The notes beneath the pieces were generated by a model. It was not told where the DNA came from and did not search any database. It worked only from the letters and a program-made list of their open reading frames with translations. A DNA stretch of 64,000 bases from Utricularia gibba (taxonomy: Eukaryota; Streptophyta; Magnoliopsida; Lamiales; Lentibulariaceae). Location: the NCBI GenBank assembly GCA_002189035.1, contig NEEC01000019.1, positions 1,054,001-1,118,000 of the forward strand, read 5' to 3'. Below, piece by piece: positions 21,845 to 33,684 of this stretch (positions are counted from its first letter, which is position 1; every line of letters begins with the position of its first letter). The position numbers were made by a program, and so were the translations under genes.

Positions 21845-24800
21845 ATGGATTCCGCTGAGCATGATGGGAATGGTGCCTCAGAGACGCTCCCACCACCGCC
21901 TCCCGTTCCGGAAAATTTTACACCAGTGACAGTTGTTTCCAAGGCGGAGGCTCCGAAGGTTGTGCGCACTCCTATGGCCAGACGAGGCCTTGGGAATAGA
22001 GGAAACAAAGTTCCTCTACTTACTAACCATTTTAAAGTGAATGTCAGCCAGACTGATGGGTTTTTTTTCCACTACAGTGTATGTGTATCTTTTTTTCTTT
22101 GTTTCTTATTGTAAATTGAAGTGTTACAAGAGAATTTCATCCGCGTGGCTTTGATTTTGTCTGCAGGTTGCCTTGGCATATGAAGATGGGCGGCCTGTCG
22201 ATGGGAAGGGTGTTGGTAGAAGAGTACTTGACCGAGTTCATGAGACATATGACTCGGAATTGGGAGGAAAAGAATTTGCTTATGATGGTGAAAAGAGCTT
22301 ATTCACTGTTGGTTCCCTTCCACGTAACAAACTTGAGTTTACTGTTGTGCTTGAAGATGTTGTTTCCAGCAGGTTGGTATCATGTGTTGTGTTCACTTGT
22401 GATGGTGCAGGCTATGAGCTGTGTATTTATAATCGTTGGTTTGATTTTATTTAGGAACAATGGAAATTCCAGTCCTCAAAGGGATGAGCCTAATGAGTTT
22501 GATAAGAAAAGATTTAGGCGCTCACATCAGTCGAAAACCTTCAAAGTCGAGATTAGTTATGCTGCTAAGATTCCTGTTCAGGCCATAGCAAATGCCTTAC
22601 GTGGCCAGGAATCTGAAAACACTCAGGAAGCACTGCGTGTGCTTGATATTATTCTGAGACAGCATGCAGCAAAACAGTAAGTTTAATTTCTCGCAATCTT
22701 TGACTTCCTGCAATCCTTTGTTCCAAGTTGTTTGTCTTGTAGAATTTTATAATCTCTCTTCACGGTTTTCCAATTTCCAGGGGCTGCCTACTTGTACGCC
22801 AATCTTTTTTCCATAATGACCCCAAGAATTTTGCTGACGTCGGTGGCGGTGTGATTGGTTGCCGGGGTTTTCATTCAAGTTTCAGAACCACACAGGGTGG
22901 CCTGTCTTTGAACATAGGTAACCATTTTTTTTCTTTGATAACTTGGAAGGATGTAAAAGTTTGCACTGATGGGTGGTCTAATTTCTCAGATGTGTCTACA
23001 ACAATGATAATCAAGCCTGGGCCCGTTATTGACTTTCTAATTGAGAACCAGAATGTTAGGGACCCATATTCGATTGACTGGGCTAAGGTATTAGGGGAAT
23101 ATTTTCCTTTATTATTTAATTTATAGTCATTGATCAATATTTCTGCACTTCGAAATTTATCAGGCCAAACGGACTCTCAAGAATTTAAGGGTGAAGACCA
23201 TGCCAACGAACCAAGAGTACAAAATTACGGGACTGAGTGAATTACCTTGCAAAGAGCAGATGTATGTTGTTGACAGTACTTTAAATTTTTCATGAAGCTT
23301 TGCTATTTCCTTTTCTTTCTGAAAAAAACGTTTTGCAGGTTTTCACTAAAGCAGAAAAGCAAGGACCCAAACGGAGAACCCTACACGGAAGAAATCACTG
23401 TTGCTGATTACTTCATCAATCATCGTAAGACTGTGCTGAAATATTCAGCTGATCTACCATGTATCAATGTTGGCAAGCCCAAACGACCAACTTACATTCC
23501 AATGGAGGTAAACTGTGCATCTTTTGTTTGCTATGGGGAGTGCATTTATGAATGTCGTTTCTGGGAATTAGCTTTGCAGCTTAGTGTCCTTGCAACGTTA
23601 CACAAAAGCATTGAATTCATTTCAAAGAGCATCCTTAGTCGAAAAATCCAGGCAAAAACCTCAAGAGAGGATGACAGTGTTGAACAATGTAAGGGTTCTC
23701 TTTGAAGAAGCATTGTTGCTTTATTTTTGTTCTGGATGTTTGACTTCATGCTTTTGAGTTTTTCGCAGGCCTTGAAGACAAATAACTATGATGCAGAGCA
23801 CATGATGCAATCTTGCGGCGTCTCAATTGCTAAAACCTTTACTCAGGTTGAAGGACGCGTTTTGCAAACTCCAAAGGTATCTCCCATATGGTCTTGATTT
23901 AGTTTGCATGTTCCATCAATTCCAGTTCAAGATCCTTCGATTGCCGTCTTCTGTTTTGTTCTAAAGCTAAAAGTGGCCAATGGTGAAGACCTCGTTCCTC
24001 GGAATGGACGGTGGAATTTCAATCACAAGGTCCTTTTGAATTTCAATCCAAAGCTATCTCCCATATGATCTCTCCACTCTGTTTTTAATGTAAGTTGCGG
24101 AATTATTCTGCAGAAATTTGTCAATTCCAGTAGAATTGAACGTTGGGCTGTTGTAAACTTCTCTGCTCGATGTGATGCTAGAGCCCTAGTCAATGACTTG
24201 ATGAGAGTGGCAGCAGCGAAGGGATTGGTATGTTCATGACCGATATTTATCTATATCTATTAGAGAGATCTGTATACGCATGTAACATCTGCTTATGCCC
24301 CTGTGAATCAGAGTGTTGAAGACCCATTTGACGTTTTTGAAGAAGATAACCAGTATCGGAGAGCCCCACCACTTGTAAGGGTTGAAAAAATGTTTGAAGA
24401 AATACAGTCAAAGCTCCCTGGTCCACCAAAGTTTCTTCTTTGTTTACTTCCTGATCGAAAGAACTGTGAAGTTTATGGTATGTGCACCATCACAATGGCT
24501 TGCATACAATTTAAGAATACCATTGTCATTCTTTGCACTCATTGTGAAATGAACTTGGAGGTCCTTGGAAGAGGAAAAACCTGTCAGATTTTGGAGTTGT
24601 TACCCAATGCCTCGCCCCAATAACCGCATCAATGATCAATATCTTACTAATCTTTTGCTGAAGATTAACGTGAAGGTACTTCCTTGAATTTGTAGTAAAT
24701 AATGTTAGGCTGGTCTGAAGCGTATTCACGTGTTGGCTTGTGAATGTTAACGGTTTACAGCTTGGTGGGTTGAACGCTGTGCTGTCCAATGAGCTATCAG

Positions 24801-26428
24801 TTTCAATTCCTATTGTGTCAAAGATCCCGACCCTTATTCTTGGCATGGATGTGTCTCATGGCTCGCCTGGGCAATCTGATATTCCATCAATTGCTGCGGT
24901 CAGTTTTCCCTGTTAACTGTTAACTGATGTTGCGAATTCCTTTTCCCACACTGCACATAAATTTTGTGTTTATGGTTTCACCAGGTCGTCAGTTCACGGC
25001 AGTGGCCTTCAGTTTCTCGATATAGAGCATGTGTGCGCACTCAGTCCCGGAAGGTAGAAATGATTGATTCTCTTTTCAAGCGTGTCTCAGATACTGAAGA
25101 TGATGGCATCATTAGGTGGAAATTTTAGTTAGCTCTCTCAGTTTTATATAGCACGTTTAGTATCCCATCCATGATATTATCGTTTGCTTTCAATCTAGGG
25201 AACTTCTTGTAGACTTCTATACCAGTTCCGGTAAACGAAAGCCAGAGCACATTATCATTTTCAGGTATAATGGTGTGATATTCTGCATATTTGATTATTT
25301 GTTTCTTGTTTGCCTTGGTTTTTATTTTTGTTCCCGAATTATGACTATTCAGAGATGGTGTGAGTGAATCACAGTTCAACCAAGTTCTCAACAACGAGCT
25401 CACCCAAATTATGGAGGTTTCCCTTCATCAATGTGGCGTATATAAGAAATGTCTGCTCCCACATAATCTGAATTCAACATGGAAAATTGTTTTATTTCTG
25501 CAGGCTTGCAAGTTTTTGGATGAAAAATGGACCCCTAAATTTGTAGTTATTGTGGCACAGAAGAACCACCACACTAAGTTCTTTCAGCCCCAGTCCCCAG
25601 ACAATGTTCAGCCAGGTGATTTTCTCATTCTTTTGTACCTGCCTTTCGTAGTTTCACCAAGATGCAGTTGTCGTAATGGGAAGATGGTAGATTATTTGCC
25701 AACAACGGATAAAAGCTAACCCATTCTTCTGGTTTTGCAGGCACCATCATAGACAACAAAATATGTCATCCAAAGAACTACGACTTCTATCTCTGTGCTC
25801 ATGCTGGAATGATCGTAAGCGTTTCTTAACCGAATTTTTTGAAGCTCCTGAGAGCCCCTAAACACTCACTTTTCATCATTCTCAAGGGAACAACTAGGCC
25901 GACTCATTACCACGTCCTGCTGGACCAAGTTGGGTTTTCGCCAGATGATCTGCAGGAACTAGTTCACTCATTGTCTTATGTGTAAGTCCCAAATTTACAT
26001 TCAAAGACTTAAATTAGGGACACTGGATTGCCATTTCATTGCCATAGTGATGTATCTTCACCTCTTATTTTCGATAATTCTTCTGATTTGTCCCTTGAAA
26101 CTTGACACCTTTGTTTCCCACGTCACTTTCTTTGAAAAAAACAGGTACCAGAGGAGCAGCACGGCCATCTCCATCGGTAACACCACCACTAACTACAAAC
26201 CGCTATTAGCTTCCCCTTTCATGTTACCTGACATCTCCGTTGCTTCTCCTAGTTGCACCGATCTGCTACGCCCACCTGGCGGCCTCCCAACTCGGACAAT
26301 GGATGAAGTTCGAGGACGCATCCGAGACCTCCTCTAGCCACAACGGAACCACCAGCAGCGGTGCTCCAGCAATCCCTCCCATGCCCAAGCTTCAGGAGAA
26401 TGTTCGCAACTCCATGTTTTTCTGCTAG
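21845..26428 (+). CDS. AGO4: Argonaute of the AGO4/6/9 clade (two frameshifts as given)
   Basis: Twenty-two coding exons: 21845-22078, 22167-22372, 22455-22676, 22781-22917, 22990-23087, 23164-23261, 23339-23507, 23572-23688, 23769-23876, 23967-24029, 24114-24228, 24312-24477, 24561-24675, 24761-24898, 24985-25115, 25199-25264, 25353-25416, 25504-25615, 25741-25814, 25887-25981, 26145-26176 and 26253-26428. About 911 aa overall. The N domain, PAZ, MID and PIWI are all recognisable. The catalytic triad lies in [16 protein letters not shown] and THYHVLLDQ. The C-terminus is NSMFFC. Family role: binds 24-nt siRNAs and guides RNA-directed DNA methylation in the nucleus. Two opposing one-base shifts lie in the middle: an extra base at 24180-24181 (GATGCTAAGAGCC) gives an early stop, and a missing C at 24615-24618 gives another. 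Splice sites and residues on both sides are normal. Confidence 0.93.
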
Positions 26429-26947
26429 GCCAAGATGTGCAGAATGGCCGCCATCTCTATCTATCCCAAGCTCATTAGGTACGTTAAACTATGGATGTCT
26501 GCCCCTTTTGCAGCGGCAGTATGCTGACGTTTTCAGCATTCCCTTGCCCCTTTTGATGTCTGCCCCTCAACTCAAATTTTACCCCAGTGAAAGGCATCCT
26601 ATTCTGTGTTACCTGTGCTCGTATCATTCTGTCGGTTCGATGTTTCGATGGTTCGGGTGGGCCGGTCCGGTCCGGGCCGGTAACCAACTTGTTGCCACTG
26701 CGCCAGCGGGGCAAGTCGGAATGATATATTACGAATTAAATATATTTTTTCAAAAAAAAGAAACATTATTTAAATGGTAACAAAAATCCAAGAAGGGTGG
26801 TTCCCTAAAATGCGCGATCCCCTTGACGACGAACTGCTTCTGTATTTTCTAATTCTTTCCATCGGATGTGTTGTTATTCGGTATATGAACTTGCGATTCG
26901 AGAACTCCGATCTGTTGGCGTGATTTTGAAATCTCGGTTATCGCATC
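26429..26947. other. AGO4 3' UTR and FAF promoter
   Basis: Holds the AGO4 3' UTR and then the upstream region of the FAF-like gene. A GC-rich patch (26640-26720) contains short CGGTCCGG-like repeats. No other gene is supported. Confidence 0.4.
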
Positions 26948-27688
26948 ATGTCGGTGAATCAATCTGCTGATGGCCCATCGTCATTGTTTGATCCCGATGT
27001 TTCATGGAAGAAGCGGATCAAACCCATGATGAAAGGTGTTCGACATGATTCCTTAGAGGCGATGAACTTGGAAGAAACCGATGTTCTTGATTTCCCTGAG
27101 CCGTGTTCTTCCACTACTTATTCTTCATCAGTTGTTGCTTCTTCCTCTCCGCCTTCATCGCTTTCGTCTGCCTCCCATGCTAAGAACGACAATGGAAATG
27201 AAAATGCGAACAGGGGAAGAAGAAGGGTGAATAGACCAAGAGAAAGCTTCTCCTCGATGAACTCTGAATCCCTCTCGCTGTGCACGGAGGGTCTTGGATT
27301 CGAGAGTTTGGGCGACGCCGACGATTGGTGGAGGAACGATGTCATTTGCTGGAAAGAGTCTCTATTTGATGATGAACAGGGGAAAACAACTAGCGAAAGC
27401 ATTGAGGCTACCCACGGCGACTCCCTTTGGAGGGAGCCATTGACATCAAAATCGAGTTTTGGATCGAGGGCTACGTTTCCTCCACCGATTTCGTCCATTG
27501 GGGAAAGTGGGAAGCCGTTGGTTTGCTTCAGATCGATCAGGAAAGACGGGAGGTTTATTCTCAAAGAGATCAGAATTCCCACGTCAACTTTGCTGCACAC
27601 CTGCAGGGAAAATGGGCGTTTGAAGATGAAGTTCTTGTATTTCGAAGATGAAGATGAGGATGATGAAGAGTCCATAGCCAACGAGTGA
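26948..27688 (+). CDS. FANTASTIC FOUR-like (FAF domain) protein
   Basis: An intronless frame of 246 aa. The FAF domain occupies residues about 175-228 and starts TFPPPISSIGESGKPLVCF, with KDGRFILKEIRIPT in the middle and RENGRLKMKF at the end. The N-terminal half is Ser-rich and disordered, with WW in GDADDWWRNDVICW, a feature of FAF-like proteins. The C-terminus is strongly acidic (EDEDEDDEESIANE). The FAF family is plant-specific; in Arabidopsis FAF1-4 limit shoot meristem size through WUSCHEL-related regulation. This protein is closer to the FAF-like branch, where the role is less clear. No introns, as usual in the family. Confidence 0.88.
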   Translation: MSVNQSADGPSSLFDPDVSWKKRIKPMMKGVRHDSLEAMNLEETDVLDFPEPCSSTTYSSSVVASSSPPSSLSSASHAKNDNGNENANRGRRRVNRPRESFSSMNSESLSLCTEGLGFESLGDADDWWRNDVICWKESLFDDEQGKTTSESIEATHGDSLWREPLTSKSSFGSRATFPPPISSIGESGKPLVCFRSIRKDGRFILKEIRIPTSTLLHTCRENGRLKMKFLYFEDEDEDDEESIANE

Positions 27689-27823
27689 GTTCTGTAATGC
27701 TTACTGTAAAACTACTTGTCATCCTGAACGGTGGTTCGTGTGTCCATTCTCTTCACTACACCATCAATGGTGGTTAGATTAATTAATCTACATTAATGGT
27801 TGGTTAATCACAATTAGTGTAGA

Positions 27824-27908
27824 GCGCGTAACAAGAACTCGCGACGTAAGCGCGTAACAAGAACTCGCGACGTAAGCGCGTAACAAGAACTCGCGACGTA
27901 AGCGCGTG
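27824..27908. repeat. Three 26-bp tandem repeats with CGCG and ACGT cores
   Basis: The unit GCGCGTAACAAGAACTCGCG plus ACGTAA occurs three times without mismatch (27824-27849, 27850-27875, 27876-27901), and a fourth copy begins at 27902 and decays. Each unit has two CGCG cores and one ACGT core, which in plants are binding cores for CAMTA and bZIP factors respectively. It lies between FAF (+) and the RING gene (+), near the latter's presumed promoter or leader. Confidence 0.9.
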
Positions 27909-28527
27909 ACGACAGAACAGCGCGCATGTCGGGGAAAAGTCAAGAGTGACCTTGATTCCAATCCTCGGCCATTAACTTCCGCTATCTACAGTCAACGAGA
28001 CGCTCCAGAAATCAATCTGGAGGCAAATCCAAGCAGGTTTTTTAGTCCGGCTTCTCAGATTTCTTGATTTTTAAAGGCTTGTTTGCTTTCGCTTGATTTC
28101 GTTTTTCGGTTTGATATTTCAGCTTGCTTTTCCTGATTCTGATACTTGTTACGTAATGGTTTTAGCTTTGGCGTTGATTTTAGAATTGCGTGCCCATTGA
28201 GGTTTGATTGAAGGGTGGTGCAGCTTTTTTCTATGAAATATGATTACGATTCTGCAAGCAGTACCTTGAAATTTGAAGGAACATTAAGTGAAAATCATGG
28301 GAAAATGAACAACCATTGACACCTCGAAAACTGAAAAGTGGGTCGCAAATTCTAATGCTTTAGCTCATTTATCAATGATTTCTGATTGCGGTTTGCAGTG
28401 CTTGGGTTTGCTTTTGAAGTAGTATAGAGAGGTTGTTTGCATGTGGCTAATTTGTTTAAGCTTGCTACAGGATTCTTTATGGGGTGCCGAGATTGATTTC
28501 TCTCGTGTGTTTGGGCTGTAGAAAAGA
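27909..28527 (+). promoter_or_regulatory. Promoter and leader of the RING-H2 gene
   Basis: A GC-balanced piece (27910-28040) followed by T-rich DNA looks like a leader exon and leader intron. An acceptor TGTAG at about 28520 lies 8 bases before the ATG at 28528. No other frame is supported. Confidence 0.35.
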
Positions 28528-29442
28528 ATGTCAACTGGAAATACTCACTGGTGCTACAACTGTACCGAGGCTATTCGACCTGAAGGTCGTAGTTTGGTCT
28601 GTCCATATTGTGATGAAGGGTTCATTGAAGCTCTGCCTCAAGTTCTGGGAGCTCAGGCCCAGCCTGCTCCGGTTTTCGGTTTCGTTGAACCAGGTCAGGA
28701 TCCGAGATCCCGTGTTATAGATGCATTTGCTGCTGTCATGAGGCAAAGAATGCTTGGAAGGGATCCTAATTTTGACATTCGAACAAGGCCCGCTATCCGT
28801 GCTGGATCAAGTGGTCCTGTTGGTTCCAGACCTCGAGTGTACATATTTCATGGCCAGCCAAGAGGTGATATCCCTGTTCAGGATCCATTTGAGTTCTTTT
28901 TCAATACCAGGCTTGGAATGGCTGAGAGGCCTTCTGATTTCGATGACTTCTTTGGAAGTGGATTACAAGAACTGATCGATAGGCCATCTGATTTTGGCGA
29001 TTTCTTTTCCGGAAGTGGATTACAAGAGTTGATTGAACAGCTGAGCATGAATGACAGGAGAGGCCCTCCTCCAGCACCAAGATCTGCTATAGATGCAATG
29101 CCTACAATCAAGATCAGCCAAAGGCATATAAACACGGATGCTCATTGCCCTGTGTGCAAAGACAAATTCGAGCTAGGTTCAAAAGCCAGGCAAATGCCCT
29201 GTGATCACATCTACCATTCTGACTGCATTGTTCCTTGGCTGGTTGAACACAACTCATGCCCAGTTTGCCGTGTCGAGCTGCCACCACTTACCAGTGGAAA
29301 TGTTCGTACTGAATGCACTCCAAGAAGCAGCACCCCAAGTGCCACTGATGGAACCAGCCGTGGCAGGGACAGTAGCAGTGGACACAACCACAGGAGGTGG
29401 AATCTCTTCTCATACCTCTGGCCTTCAAATTCATCAAACTGA
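28528..29442 (+). CDS. RING-H2 E3 ubiquitin ligase, RHC1A-like
   Basis: An intronless coding exon of 304 aa. The N-terminal zinc ribbon has two CxxC pairs (HWCYNCTEAI and VCPYCDEGF, residues 8-31). The C-terminal RING-H2 is at residues about 208-250: CPVC, then CDHIYHSDC, then CPVC, giving the C3H2C3 ligand order. Between them lies a disordered region with a duplicated RPSDF..GSGLQELI module. The conserved RRGPPPAPRSAIDAMPTIKI stretch just before the RING is typical of RHC1A relatives. Expected role: E2-dependent ubiquitin transfer; substrates are unknown. Confidence 0.93.
   Translation: MSTGNTHWCYNCTEAIRPEGRSLVCPYCDEGFIEALPQVLGAQAQPAPVFGFVEPGQDPRSRVIDAFAAVMRQRMLGRDPNFDIRTRPAIRAGSSGPVGSRPRVYIFHGQPRGDIPVQDPFEFFFNTRLGMAERPSDFDDFFGSGLQELIDRPSDFGDFFSGSGLQELIEQLSMNDRRGPPPAPRSAIDAMPTIKISQRHINTDAHCPVCKDKFELGSKARQMPCDHIYHSDCIVPWLVEHNSCPVCRVELPPLTSGNVRTECTPRSSTPSATDGTSRGRDSSSGHNHRRWNLFSYLWPSNSSN
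28927..29037 (+). repeat. In-frame tandem duplication inside the RING-H2 gene
   Basis: Codons 134-151 (RPSDFDDFFGSGLQELID) and 152-170 (RPSDFGDFFSGSGLQELIE) are adjacent copies, 54 and 57 bp long. The DNA copies are diverged mostly at third positions, so the duplication is not brand new. It lies in the linker and leaves the zinc ribbon and RING intact. Confidence 0.9.
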
Positions 29443-30087
29443 ATCAGAAACTCTTGGAAAGAAGCTTCGAACTTTGGAAGGCAACTTTGACTTCTGGTTG
29501 CTGATGTTGCTGCAGCGTCTATAGCGTATATGATGCCCAAACCTTCGCCTTTCTCTGAGAGTCCTCCTGCCGGTCGTGCACAAAAAGGCCTTCTCTCTCT
29601 ACCTTCTTTCAATCTCAAGGCAGGTGTTACACTTCTCTTCGTTTCAATTCTCTGGTGTTTCTGTTTGTGATCTGCATCACTTTATGGCTTGTTTTTACTA
29701 CTCCTGCAATTTCTTTTGCATGTGAAAAAGAAAAAAATGAGTAGCTTTTACATTTACTGTTTATGATACTAATAAGGGTGAAGTTTGATGATGACATTCT
29801 AATTTATTGTTAGTATTAAGAGTTTAATATTTAAATTTTAAAATTGAGATATATGTTTATTAACTTGTTTTTTTAAATAGTTTGTTTCCAAATTTAATAA
29901 ATTATATATTTAAATATTTATGTTATCAAAATTAACAAATTTTAATCTTAACATCATTATAACGGTATATCATATAAGATGTGATATAATAATTGCTATT
30001 TTGAATCATATTAGACATGAATGTGATGATCACTTTAAATCATACAAGATATAAATAAATTTGAAGTATAATTTTTGTAATTTTATC

Positions 30088-30123
<36 letters not shown>

Positions 30124-30295
30124 TAATTTGGAAATAAGAAAAAGGTAAATAATAGTAATAATAATATAATTGGGCGCAAAATGTTAACGGGATACGAAGG
30201 TCTTTTCCAAAACGATCTGCAATTTTTCTGTTCTTTGTCACAAGAAAGGTTCAACAACCGCCGTCATTCTTCTTGTTTGAGCTCTGGGTTAAGCA
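29443..30295. other. AT-rich spacer before DGS1
   Basis: Begins with the RING gene's 3' UTR. About 29760-30180 is strongly AT-rich with no coding signal. The last about 100 bp are the promoter and leader of the DGS1 gene. Confidence 0.45.
30088..30122. repeat. (ATA)n microsatellite
   Basis: About 11 uninterrupted trinucleotide ATA/TAA units. A short degenerate continuation follows after 30150. Confidence 0.95.
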
Positions 30296-33200
30296 ATGGC
30301 GGACTCATCGGGGGCCGATCAACCGGAATCGAAAAGTTTGAAAGCTGTGTACTCGTTTTACTCCAGCTATCTTTTCAATGTTCTCCGCCAGCGGTTTCCT
30401 ATTTCGCTTTTTATTAATGGAAGTTCGAAAGCGGCAACATCGAAGGCCTTAAGTTTAGCAAAACGGCGCCGCAAGAAAATAGGCTTGCCTCTTCCTTTTC
30501 CGTCAACTGCATCCCTGGCTTCCACGGAGGGGTCTCCAGCGTAAGGATTCTGTTTTTCCGAATTGGTTTCGTTTGGAGAGCAAGAATGCGTATCAGTGGA
30601 GAAAATGATGATTGATTGCTTCTTGTCTCATTATGTTTTTCCGTTGGCGGGTTCTTGTTTAATTTGGTATGTGAAAGGTATAGAGTTCTGCTTTTCTCGT
30701 GCAGAATTTTTGATGCATTGAAGGACATAATTGAGCTCTTACTTCGAAATTTGCACTCCATTCAGGAGAACTTAGATTTTTGGCGGCGTATAACCGAAGT
30801 AAGTTCTTCCAAGGATTGTTTGACGTTGTAAATTTTTCAGAACCAATGTGATAAGTTTTACTTGCGTTCGTATGGGTTAGGGTTCAAATGGACGGAAAGC
30901 ATACTTCATGATTTGTGAACGCGGGCCTTCTGCATTTCTTGATGGTACCATTCAACTTATACGCGATTCTGTAGGAGAAGGTTTGAATATGCAAAAAGTT
31001 CATCTCGCTGCATATTCTCATATATCCACGAGGATTAGCATGTTCTCAAGTTTAAGAAACTTCTTGGCCACCTTTTTGGCTGAGGTTAGATATTTGTTTG
31101 CTCACTGAATATGTAATTTTTCTTGTCCTTTTTATGTTTGGGATGGGGTCTGATCTGCTTGATCTTGGATATAGATTTATACAGAGCTTCATTCACTTAT
31201 TAAGGATCTTGAGAAGCATCCAGAAAACTCATTATCTTTGTTGTTGCCGATTATCAGTGGCCTGTTTATGGAACTGCAAGCATCTAGTATCCATTTGCAC
31301 GCAATTCATCAGGTTTAATGAAATTACAAACCATTTTTTCCTTTGAGTTGAATATGACATTTTTGTGATGTTATCACTTTGTAGGCTGTGGATGCAAGCA
31401 TCTCTAATCCTCTGATTTTCACCAAACTTCCAGAGTTGAATGTGGATGGTTCCCAGTTGACAGAGAGTGATACTAGAGATATTATAAACTTGATTTATGA
31501 AAACCTTCATAGATTGGACACCTATCTTTCGACTCTTGTAAGACATTTCTGATTCTCTTTTGTGTTACAAATTAATGATAGAAAATTGTTTGTGTTATAA
31601 ATAGGAATGTGGAACCACTGGGTACACATTCGAAACTGTTACCCTGTTTCCCTTATCTCTTGTAGCTCATTTAGGGGGTTATACTCAAATTTTTGTGCTT
31701 GTATGTGTCTTAATCGAGGTTGAATATGCTCTTGTGGTGTGTGCTGGTATGTATATATTTGTTTTAATGCCTAAAAATGCATTTTGTAAATGTTTAGATC
31801 GTATTCTTACTTTGATTTGCCCTGTTGTATATGGTATTTGAAATGTAGGCAAGTGAAGGTTACAAATGTTTCCTGATTCAGCTAGACAATTGTAAACCTG
31901 GACTGCAATACTTACAAGTTGATGCTTTTAGGTTTCTAGATATCAAAAACCTGGAAAGTTGACATTGCACTGGATACCTTATAGCTTTGGAGCATTTGGA
32001 ATTTCTCTGGGTTCCTTATGGATCCTACGTCATAGCAAGTTAATGGGAAGTCCAGACCTTGGGAATTGGATTTCTGATGCAAAGAAGTCAACACAAAGCT
32101 TTTGGAATGATCACGTTGAGGAACCAGTAAGTCCTTGTTACCTATCAAATTCTATTATGAGTACCGCCATGGGAGTGATTTGGGAGACAGATCTTGCGGT
32201 GAATGCTAAATAAGTTTTGAGCGTTGATTTTGTTTACTCTGGACGCAAAAAGTACCTGCACATAACAATGAAGTGGTTTTCGATGAATTGAAGTTAAAAT
32301 TTTCCAACAGCCTTTCTTTTTTCCTGTCATTAGATTCTTGCAATAAGGGCTGAACTTTTTGAGACATTTAGAAAACGACAAAAGGGTGCAATGGAGCGTG
32401 AAGAAGTGCAATTGACTGCTGACTCTCTTCATAGGTTAGTGAGTTTAATTACTAAATTTGCCTACAGTCTTTCATTTACAAGGTTTACTTTTCAAGAACA
32501 TTTTCCTCGCTTCGCCCTGAGATAAAGTGTTGTTTTTTCAGGATGCTCCTTACATTCAGCGAACAAGAAACAGGCAAAAAATTTCCTGAAAATACTCCTG
32601 ATCTGGAAATGCTGGAAATTGTAATGACCAGGTAAAATTTCTCAAATGTTTCTTAAGGATTGTTTCGCCTTAGTACAATAGTGTGTAAATGACTTTGATA
32701 TATGTTTTGGGTTTTCAGGTATGAAAAAGAACTTAACAGTCCAATCAAGGGTATGGTGGGTGGAGAGCTTGTTCGTGGTCTTCTTATTCAGGTTACGATT
32801 TTGAGTTCAGGGTTTAGAAGTCTCTCGTATTCATATCCTGACGCAAGCTCTCACTAACAGGTTCAAAAGTTGAAACTGGATATTGAAGAGTGAGTTGCCT
32901 TCACATCTTTTTGTTCATATGTACTCTTCTTTGGAGACTGATTCTTCTTCTTATTATTATTATTTTGGTAAAATGCAGAGCAATGCTCGAGTTGGATCAA
33001 ATCCTGAGGGCCAATGAAATCAACTTCGCCATCCTAGCTGCACTCCCAGCTTTTGCCATCACCTTCCTTTTAGGCATGTTGGTTCGTGCCTTTTTCAAGC
33101 AGGCGAGCATCCCCTCTTCTGGTTTCCATTCTGTATTTCAGCCTTCAAGGAAACTATATGGCATCTTAAGCATTGCAGGATAAACGAGCCGAAGGTAGGG

Positions 33201-33684
33201 GACGGGTTTCTCGGATCCAAAGAAGGCTCCTCTTGAGAGAGATCGAGAGTGGCATAACACAGTGTAAAGCTTACCGAGACCGAGGATTAGTACGTCCACT
33301 CGTTACAATACAACACATTCCCTTCCAGAACTCTCTACCAGGGAACATGTCTGAGTCCCTTTTGTTAATTCCTGCAGGACAGTGAAGCTCAGTGCATGTA
33401 CGGCATCACACTATGTGTCCTCGACTCCCTACACAAGGCGGTGGAGAGGCATGCCGCCGCAACCGGCGAATGGACCTGGTTTGATCCCCCCATTCCTTTT
33501 TTTTTTGCTGCGGCACTCCTCCCTCTCCCCCATCTCCTCATCTTCTCTCATTGCTTTCAGTTTGAGAAAAGACATCATCGAATTGGCGAAGCCGGACGTG
33601 TCCTGCAAGCAGAAGCTCCATGTTGCTGCTCGAATGGAGCGCATCTACGACTGCTTGCTTCCGGCGTCCAACCGCCACAGGTGA
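30296..33684 (+). CDS. DGS1: DGS1/NCA2-family mitochondrial outer membrane protein
   Basis: Fourteen exons: 30296-30540, 30705-30798, 30881-31084, 31175-31312, 31385-31537, 31932-32126, 32334-32434, 32542-32631, 32719-32791, 32861-32889, 32979-33102, 33179-33289, 33378-33478 and 33561-33684. They give 593 aa in a clean frame, close to the family's about 600. The NCA2 domain covers the C-terminal half. Two membrane segments are visible: YSFGAFGISLGSLWIL and NFAILAALPAFAITFLLGML. In Arabidopsis, DGS1 (DGD1 SUPPRESSOR 1) is a mitochondrial outer-membrane protein linked to galactolipid balance; yeast Nca2 affects expression of mitochondrial ATP synthase genes. The intron at 33103-33178 appears to use a GC donor; reading through it would end the protein at 33183. 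Confidence 0.92.

Noticed and set aside
24312-24623. Reading the AGO4 exon at 24312-24477 through its donor as one long frame
   Set aside because: The donor GTATGTG at 24478 and the acceptor before 24561 give the conserved GPWKRKN join; the read-through frame has no match.
27118-27681. Long minus-strand frame (187 codons) opposite the FAF-like gene
   Set aside because: It is a shadow of Ser/Glu-rich codons. The sense frame has the FAF domain; the antisense one is poly-Ser without a domain.
33382-33684. A separate 100-codon gene after DGS1
   Set aside because: Its end (RMERIYDCLLPAS) is the DGS1 C-terminus, reached by splicing.
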